In this document: piece after piece, positions 23,796 to 29,051 of the stretch
Layout: each line of letters starts with the position of its first letter
How positions within the stretch are numbered: position 1 is the first letter of the stretch
Assembly (NCBI RefSeq): GCF_050729195.1
Contig: NZ_JBOHKS010000071.1
Coordinates: 1-29,051, forward strand
From: Hypericibacter sp050729195
Lineage (GTDB): Bacteria; Pseudomonadota; Alphaproteobacteria; Dongiales; Dongiaceae
Reading direction: 5' to 3'
DNA: 29,051 bases
Notes under the pieces: model-generated
What the model was told of the DNA's origin: nothing
The model's database searches: none
What the model saw: only the letters and a program-made list of their open reading frames with translations
Program-made: the position numbers and the translations under genes

Positions 23796-24377
23796 TGTAT
23801 CGATCTGAATCAACATCTTTTCGTTGGTGGTCTCATTTCCTTCTTTCGATTGGCGCCACCCGTTGTAGTCGGTCAAGGGCGCTATCACTACGCCAACGAA
23901 CATAGAAATCCCGATTGATCTGGCATAGCCGGTTAGCCCAGAAGGGAATGGCGGAGATTTGCAGCCTCGTCTCACGCGAGCTGCTCGGCCTCGTGTTGGG
24001 GATAGGTCAGCTCATTTTGAGGTGGCAGCAAATGTCTGCTCGGGGTCAAAGTCGGCCGCAGCAGCAGCTCCGCGCTCCGTCCGCTCTTCCCCCAATAGCG
24101 GAAATCGCCAGTCACGGCCGCGAGCCGCTAGATCACCTGAGATGTCCCTTTTTCGGGGGCTCTACTTATTGTGTTCCCTGGGACTGCGGGATAAGCGTTC
24201 TCCGCTGGAAGAAATCCTTACGCTCGAGTCTGATATCGCCGGCAATCGGAAGGTCGGCCGCTCGCCCAGGATTCGCACCATTCGGTCTTGGCAAGGTCAA
24301 GCCCCCGCGGCTTCGCGGCTTGTCGCTGGCCGGCGCCACGGGTAAGACTGCTCCCGCCTGGTCAGAGGGAGAGCTCC
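23796..24377. other. Non-coding region before the TMADH-like gene
   Basis: 582 bp with no credible gene. It carries a dispersed-repeat copy at 24032-24055 (ATGTCTGCTCGGGGTCAAA), a small palindrome TCCGCT...AGCGGA (24080-24102), and the right copy of the inverted ~30-bp sequence (24170-24200). The open frame crossing 23915-24412 seems to be repeat-derived. Confidence 0.55.
24170..24200 (+). repeat. Right copy of the inverted ~30-bp sequence
   Basis: TGTGTTCCCTGGGAC followed by TGCGGGATAAGCGTTC; 28 of 31 positions match the reverse complement of 18476-18505. In one frame both copies could encode VPWDxGISV-like residues with mostly synonymous changes, so a decayed coding segment is possible. 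Confidence 0.8.
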
Positions 24378-26438
24378 ATGGCGCGCGATCCGCGTTACGA
24401 CATTTTATTTGAGCCGATCAAGATCGGTCCGGTCACCGCCAAGAACCGTTTCTATCAGGTGCCCCATTGCAACGGCATGGGCCATCCGAACCCGCGCGCG
24501 GTCGCCGGCATGCGGGGCATGAAGGCCGAGGGCGGCTGGGCGGTGATTTGCACCGAAGAATGCGAGATCCACCCGACCAGCGACATATCGCCCTATAAGG
24601 AGGCGCGGCTCTGGGACGATCACGACATCCCGGCCCTCGCCATGATGTGCGACGCGGTGCATGAACATGGCGCGCTCGCGGGCTGCGAGCTGACTCATCA
24701 CGGCCCCTCATGCCCCAATCATTATAGTCGCGAGATGCCGATCGGGCCCTCACATCAGCCGGTCAACAGTTATGACCCCATGCAGGCTCGCGCCATGGAC
24801 CGCGAGGACATCCGCAATTACCGGCGCTGGCATCGCGAGGCGGCGATCCGCGCCCAGCGCGCCGGCTTCGACGTGATCTATGTCTATGCCGGCCACGATA
24901 TTGCGATGCCGATGCATTTCCTGCAGCGCCGGCGCAACAACCGCACCGACGAATATGGCGGCAGCCTGCAGAACCGCGTGCGGCTGTTCCGCGAGCTGAT
25001 CGAGGAGACCAAGGATGCCGTCGGCCACCGTTGCGCGGTGGTCGTGCGTTATGCGACCGACGAGCTGATCGGACCGGAAGGGCTGACGCTCGAGGAATCC
25101 CAGGACATCGTCGGCATGCTGGCCGAGCTCCCGGATCTCTGGGACGTCAATGTCAGCGCCTGGTACAACGATTCCACCACCTCGCGCTTCAAGCCCGAGG
25201 GCAACCAGGAGCCTTTCATCGCCTTCGTCAAGAAGATGACGAGCAAACCGGTAGTGGGCGTCGGGCGCTTTACTTCCCCAGACACGATGGTCTCCCAGAT
25301 CCGCCGCGGCGTGCTCGACATGATCGGCGCCGCGCGTCCCTCGATCGCCGACCCCTTCCTGCCGAAGAAGATCGAGGAGGGAAGGCCCGACGACATCCGC
25401 GAATGCATCGGCTGCAATATCTGCGTTTCCGGCGACTTCACCATGAGCCATTTCCGCTGCACCCAGAACCCGACCATGGGCGAGGAATGGCGCAAGGGCT
25501 GGCATCCGGAGATCGTGCCGGCGCGCAAGTCCGAGGACGAGGTGCTGGTGGTCGGGGCCGGGCCGGCCGGTCTCGAATGTGCGCGCACGCTGGGCCAGCG
25601 GGGCTATCGCGTGCATCTGGCCGAGGCCTCGGACGAATTGGGCGGGCGCGTGGCGCGCGAGGCGAAGCTGCCGGGCCTGTCGGAGTGGGGACGGGTCCGC
25701 GATTACCGTGCCTATCAGCTGGGCAAGCTCGCCAATGTCGAGATCTATCGGGGCAGCCGGCTCGATCCGGCGCATATCCTCGAGATGGGGGCGGGGCGGG
25801 TCGTTCTCGCCACGGGCGCCGAGTGGCGGCGCGACGGCGTGGGCCGCATGCATGGCTTCGCGGTGCCGGGTTTCGGAGCCGCGAACGTCTTCACGCCCGA
25901 CGACATCATGGCCGGCAAGCCGGTCAAGGGCCCGGTCATCGTCTATGACGACGATCATTACTATATGGGCGGCGTCATCGCCGAGAAGCTGCGGCGCGAG
26001 GGGCATGACGTCGCCATCGTGACGCCGGCCGACCTGGTCTCCAGTTGGACGCAGAAGACGCTGGAGGCCTCCCATATTCAGCGCCGTCTCCTGGAGCTGG
26101 GGATCGAGCTGCTGGTGAAGCAGGACGTGGTCGGCTTCAAGGGCGACCATGTGGATCTCGCCTGCGTTTTCACCGGCCGGGTGACGCAGCGCGCCTGCGC
26201 CAGTCTCGTAACCGTGACGGCACGGCTGCCGAACGATGTGCTCCATCAGAAATTAATGGCGAGCCCGGGCGCGCTGCTGGAGGCGGGGATCAAGTCGGTG
26301 ACGACCATCGGCGATGCGCTGGCGCCGGGAACCATCGCGGCGGCGGTCTATCAGGGTCACCGCTATGGACGCGAGCTGGATGAGCCGGCCGCGGGCGAGG
26401 TGGCTTTCAAGCGCGAGATCCCGAATTTGGTCGTTTGA
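24378..26438 (+). CDS. Trimethylamine/histamine-dehydrogenase-like iron-sulfur flavoprotein
   Basis: 686 residues from ATG 24378 (AGAGGGAGAG just upstream); the open frame before it lacks homology. Residues ~1-340 form an old-yellow-enzyme TIM barrel. Cys31 in FYQVPHC matches the cysteine of trimethylamine dehydrogenase (TMADH) that carries 6-S-cysteinyl-FMN. Cys343, 346, 349 and 361 (C-x2-C-x2-C-x11-C) are the [4Fe-4S] ligands. GAGPAG (393-398) begins the C-terminal nucleotide-binding domains. These enzymes oxidatively deaminate or demethylate amines and pass electrons to an ETF. The TMADH substrate-pocket residues Tyr60, Trp264, Trp355 correspond here to Glu61, Trp262 and Asp353, so trimethylamine is unlikely; Asp at the third place recalls histamine dehydrogenase. 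Residue equivalences come from memory of the family. No ETF gene adjoins. Confidence 0.88.
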   Translation: MARDPRYDILFEPIKIGPVTAKNRFYQVPHCNGMGHPNPRAVAGMRGMKAEGGWAVICTEECEIHPTSDISPYKEARLWDDHDIPALAMMCDAVHEHGALAGCELTHHGPSCPNHYSREMPIGPSHQPVNSYDPMQARAMDREDIRNYRRWHREAAIRAQRAGFDVIYVYAGHDIAMPMHFLQRRRNNRTDEYGGSLQNRVRLFRELIEETKDAVGHRCAVVVRYATDELIGPEGLTLEESQDIVGMLAELPDLWDVNVSAWYNDSTTSRFKPEGNQEPFIAFVKKMTSKPVVGVGRFTSPDTMVSQIRRGVLDMIGAARPSIADPFLPKKIEEGRPDDIRECIGCNICVSGDFTMSHFRCTQNPTMGEEWRKGWHPEIVPARKSEDEVLVVGAGPAGLECARTLGQRGYRVHLAEASDELGGRVAREAKLPGLSEWGRVRDYRAYQLGKLANVEIYRGSRLDPAHILEMGAGRVVLATGAEWRRDGVGRMHGFAVPGFGAANVFTPDDIMAGKPVKGPVIVYDDDHYYMGGVIAEKLRREGHDVAIVTPADLVSSWTQKTLEASHIQRRLLELGIELLVKQDVVGFKGDHVDLACVFTGRVTQRACASLVTVTARLPNDVLHQKLMASPGALLEAGIKSVTTIGDALAPGTIAAAVYQGHRYGRELDEPAAGEVAFKREIPNLVV

Positions 26439-26519
26439 CCCGCCTGAAACGGAACTGTCTCAAAGGAAAGCGCTTATTCCTATTTGAACACGGGATCCGA
26501 CGGGGCCGGTGCTTGCCAA

Positions 26520-26560
26520 GGACGGGTGGCAGGGGCAATCTCGGTTCGACATACCCGTCC
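26520..26560. other. Inverted repeat between TMADH-like and metallopeptidase genes
   Basis: GGACGGGT (26520-26527) pairs with ACCCGTCC (26553-26560) around a 25-nt loop in the 167-bp gap. It may be a weak transcript end or an operator for the next gene; nothing more supports either. Confidence 0.3.
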
Positions 26561-26605
26561 TCCGTCAAATTTCGGCAGAGGGCGCGGCATCAGGGAGCGA
26601 TTGCC

Positions 26606-27526
26606 ATGCGGTGGCGGGACGGTCGGCGCAGCGAGAATGTTGAAGATCAACGCGGCCAGGGCATGCCCGGCGGTGGTGGCGGCGGCTTTGGCTTTCCGGG
26701 TGGCGGCGGTGGCGGTGGCATGCGACGCGCCGGCATCGGGGGTTTCGGCCTCGTCGTTGTGGTCGTGGTAGCACTGTTCTTCGGCGTCGATCCCTCGCAG
26801 ATCCTGCAGCAGATCACCGAGCCCGGCGGCTATACGCAGGATGCCTCGTCGACCTCTTCGACCGGCACGCCCAGTGCCGAGGATGCCGATCTGCGAGATT
26901 TCGTCTCGGTCGTGCTCGCCGATACCGAGGATACCTGGACCGGGCAGTTCAAGCAGATGAACCTGACCTATCAGGATCCGAAGCTCGTGCTGTTCAATGG
27001 CGGGGTGCAGTCCGCTTGCGGTTTCGCCGAAACCGCGACGGGGCCGTTCTATTGCCCGGGCGACCAGAAGGTCTATCTGGATCTCGACTTCTTCCGGGAG
27101 CTCAGCGACCGCTTCAAGGCGCCGGGCGACTTCGCCCAGGCCTATGTCATCGCCCATGAGGTCGGTCATCATGTCCAGACCCTGCTGGGCATCATGGACA
27201 AGGTGGATTCGCTGCGCAGCCGCATGAACGAGACCGACGCCAATCATCTCTCGGTCATGGTCGAGCTGCAGGCCGATTGCTTCGCCGGCGTCTGGGCCAA
27301 TCACGCCAACCAGGAACGCCAGATCCTCGAAGCCGGCGATGTCGATGAAGGGCTGGCCGCCGCCGCTGCGGTGGGCGACGACCGCCTTCAGCGCGAAGGG
27401 CAGGGCTATGTGGTGCCTGAGACCTTCACCCACGGCACCTCGGCGCAGCGCACGCGCTGGTTCAAGCAGGGCCTTCAATCCGGCCTGATCAAGGACTGCG
27501 ACACCTTCAGCGCCAAGCAGCTTTAG
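26606..27526 (+). CDS. Neutral zinc metallopeptidase, YpfJ family
   Basis: 306 residues from ATG 26606, with AGGGAG 8 nt upstream. The N-terminal ~50 residues are a basic, glycine-rich stretch (QGMPGGGGGGFGFPGGGGG) followed by one membrane anchor (GFGLVVVVVVALFFGV), as in YpfJ-type proteins. The C-terminal catalytic domain (about 95-295) contains the zincin motif HEVGHH (His184, Glu185, His188) and a probable third ligand Glu220 in ELQADCFAG. CGFAETATGPFYCPGDQKVYLDLDF is the usual segment before the active site, with a likely disulfide. The domain probably faces the periplasm. Family members are widespread; physiological substrates are not defined. Length agrees with the family (~290-300 aa). 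Confidence 0.92.
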   Translation: MRWRDGRRSENVEDQRGQGMPGGGGGGFGFPGGGGGGGMRRAGIGGFGLVVVVVVALFFGVDPSQILQQITEPGGYTQDASSTSSTGTPSAEDADLRDFVSVVLADTEDTWTGQFKQMNLTYQDPKLVLFNGGVQSACGFAETATGPFYCPGDQKVYLDLDFFRELSDRFKAPGDFAQAYVIAHEVGHHVQTLLGIMDKVDSLRSRMNETDANHLSVMVELQADCFAGVWANHANQERQILEAGDVDEGLAAAAAVGDDRLQREGQGYVVPETFTHGTSAQRTRWFKQGLQSGLIKDCDTFSAKQL

Positions 27527-27851
27527 CCTATCGTTCGCGACGTCATGTCGGCGCACGGCGAGCAGCAGCCGGTGTCGCCTTTGGAGCTCTTAGCGGACGG
27601 AAGTCAGAGGTGACGCCAGTTCCGCAAAGTGCCAAATTCGGACCTGGAATGTTTCGGCACCAAGTTCGCGGAATTGCGCTTGCACGGGTTTTTTACGAGA
27701 ATTCCGTTCAGGGTTAGCGAAACGCCTGTGAACGTTCCACAGCACAGGAGATGTTCGAAGGTAGCAACAGCGCTTTGGTAACGCGAACCGGCGGCGGGCA
27801 GCGCATTGGGACGGTCCATCGTTCCGAAGCGAGCCGAAGGGGAGGACTATC
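27527..27851. other. Non-coding region before the epoxide hydrolase gene
   Basis: 325 bp with no credible gene. GC is lower than in the flanking metallopeptidase. GGAGG at 27841-27845 is the ribosome-binding site of the next gene. No clear palindrome or promoter pair was found. Confidence 0.5.
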
Positions 27852-29051
27852 ATGCCTAAGGAAGTCGAGACTGGCAGCAATAAGACCGCTATTCGTCCGC
27901 TTACAGTGAGTTTTCCGGAAACGGAACTTACCGAATTGCGCCGGCGCATAAAGGCAACGAGGTGGCCGGAGCGCGAAACTGTCACCGACGCAACGCAAGG
28001 CGTCCAGCTCGCGACAACTCAGAAACTAGCACAGTATTGGTCGACAGAATACGATTGGCGCAAGTGCGAAGCGAAGCTGAAAGCCCTGCCGAACTTCGTA
28101 ACCGAGATCGACGGGCTCGACACCCATTTCATTCACGTCCGCTCGAAGCATGAAAATGCGTTGCCGCTCATCGTCACGCACGGCTGGCCCGGCTCGGTCG
28201 TCGAGCAGCTGAAGATCATCGAGCCACTGACCGATCCGACCGCGCATGGCGGTAGCCCAGCCGACGCGTTTCATCTCGTGATCCCATCGATGCCTGGATA
28301 CGGCTTTTCGGGGAAGCCGACGGGCACCGGCTGGGGTCCGGAGCGCATCGCCCGCGCATGGCCCGTGCTGATGAAGCGCCTCGGCTACCAAAAATTCGTT
28401 GCACAGGGTGGAGATTGGGGCGCGATTATCGCCGACCTGATGGGACGCGACGCGCCTCCGGGATTGCTCGGCATCCATACGAACATGGCGTGTGCGATTC
28501 CGCCAGACATTGATGCAGCGGCGTTTACCGGAGCTCCCCCGCCGGCCGACCTCTCGGCGGAGGAGAGGCAGGCGTTCGATCGGGTCGCATTCTTCTACAA
28601 ACACGGCCTCGGCTATGCGCTTGAGATGGGCCACCGTCCGCAGACGCTGTACGGTATTGCGGATTCCCCTGTCTGCCTCGCGGCCTGGATCCTCGACCAC
28701 GACATCTGGAGCTATAAGCTGATCGCACGCGTCTTTGACGGTCAGTCCGAGGGCCTCACGCGGGACGACATTCTCGACAACATCACGTTCTACTGGCTGA
28801 CGAACACGGGTGTTTCTTCGGCGCGTCTCTACTGGGAGAACAAGCTCGCCTTCTTTGCACCGAAAGGCGTCACAATCCCCACGGTCGTGAGTGTGTTCCC
28901 AGATGAAATATGTCCGGCCCCGCGGAGTTGGGTCGAAAAGGCCTACCCCAAGCTGATCTACTATCAGCGGCACCCGAAAGGCGCTCACTTTGCCGCATGG
29001 GAGCAGCCGCTGGCGATCGTGCAAGATCTTCGCGCGGGCTTCGGGCCACAC
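27852..29051 (+). CDS. Epoxide hydrolase (EHN-domain alpha/beta hydrolase), cut by window end
   Basis: The frame runs without a stop from ATG 27852 (GGAGG 6 nt upstream) to the last base: 400 residues, 3' end missing. The N-terminus (IRPLTVSFPETELTELRRRIKATRWPERE) is the epoxide hydrolase N-terminal (EHN) domain. The alpha/beta hydrolase core has the oxyanion HGWPG (110-114), the nucleophile Asp188 in GGDWG, and the catalytic His379 in KGAHFAAWEQP. Epoxide hydrolases of this type open epoxides to diols via an ester on Asp. The proximity of the catalytic histidine to the edge means only a few tens of residues are lacking. GC and codon use resemble the accessory genes rather than the main operons. 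The substrate is unknown. Confidence 0.9.
   Translation, partial: MPKEVETGSNKTAIRPLTVSFPETELTELRRRIKATRWPERETVTDATQGVQLATTQKLAQYWSTEYDWRKCEAKLKALPNFVTEIDGLDTHFIHVRSKHENALPLIVTHGWPGSVVEQLKIIEPLTDPTAHGGSPADAFHLVIPSMPGYGFSGKPTGTGWGPERIARAWPVLMKRLGYQKFVAQGGDWGAIIADLMGRDAPPGLLGIHTNMACAIPPDIDAAAFTGAPPPADLSAEERQAFDRVAFFYKHGLGYALEMGHRPQTLYGIADSPVCLAAWILDHDIWSYKLIARVFDGQSEGLTRDDILDNITFYWLTNTGVSSARLYWENKLAFFAPKGVTIPTVVSVFPDEICPAPRSWVEKAYPKLIYYQRHPKGAHFAAWEQPLAIVQDLRAGFGPH

Noticed and set aside
23915..24412. Open frame of 165 codons before the TMADH-like gene
   Set aside because: It runs through two dispersed repeats and into the next gene's start in another frame; no start site or domain supports it.
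24750..26246. Minus-strand open frame of 498 codons opposite the TMADH-like gene
   Set aside because: Antisense shadow with no motif.
26468..26482. Possible third copy of the inverted 30-bp sequence (CGCTTATTCC)
   Set aside because: Only about 10 bp match; the rest diverges, so chance is likely.
28026..29051. Minus-strand open frame reaching the right edge
   Set aside because: Antisense to the epoxide hydrolase, whose catalytic residues are all in the plus frame.

Overview
The window is GC-rich DNA with dense coding on both strands, long spurious antisense frames, frequent 4-nt ATGA stop/start overlaps, Tat-dependent binding proteins and a gene repertoire (peptide and polyamine ABC transport, HcnABC-type amine dehydrogenase, trimethylamine-dehydrogenase-like flavoprotein) typical of soil or plant-associated Alphaproteobacteria. 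A lineage near Rhodospirillales or Hyphomicrobiales is plausible, but no rRNA or other marker gene is present to fix it. No tRNA, rRNA, CRISPR array or intact transposase was seen.

Layout. (1) 1-3019, plus strand: the 3' end of an RTX calcium-binding secreted protein or adhesin, a strong hairpin, and a methyltransferase with a regulatory domain. (2) 3035-6832, minus strand: a four-gene, tightly overlapping operon. It reads GNAT-GNAT acetyltransferase, small [2Fe-2S] subunit, FAD plus BFD-like [2Fe-2S] subunit, DadA-like FAD oxidase. The last three have the HcnA/HcnB/HcnC architecture shared with opine and amine dehydrogenases. (3) 6995-9592, minus strand: a sulfur and translation-quality operon, cysK - alaX-type editing protein - sseA, bordered on both sides by palindromic repeat elements (6858-6965 and 9726-9880). 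(4) 9911-11870, minus strand: an orphan PotD-like Tat-exported binding protein and a Nudix hydrolase. (5) 12191-17925, plus strand: a complete dipeptide/oligopeptide-type ABC importer (lipoprotein SBP, two permeases, one fused double ATPase), ending 6 bp from a convergent GrpB-family gene.

(6) 18476-24200 is a looser, repeat-littered accessory stretch. It is bounded by inverted copies of a ~30-50 bp sequence. It carries an alpha/beta hydrolase preceded by an out-of-frame Tat signal peptide, a BTAD/TolB/TPR transcriptional regulator, a divergent 78-aa protein of unknown function and an AT-richer GNAT acetyltransferase. Non-coding gaps here are 400-640 bp and hold degenerate copies of a dispersed repeat. 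(7) 24378-27526, plus strand: a trimethylamine/histamine-dehydrogenase-like iron-sulfur flavoprotein and a YpfJ-type zinc metallopeptidase. (8) 27852 to the right edge: an EHN-type epoxide hydrolase, cut by the window end.

Points most worth a second look: the inverted-repeat-bounded island, the TTGACG direct repeats between the BTAD regulator and the 78-aa gene, the one-base frameshift separating a Tat signal from its hydrolase, the altered substrate pocket of the TMADH-like enzyme, and the HcnABC-like operon translationally coupled to a double acetyltransferase. None of these by itself proves a new system.
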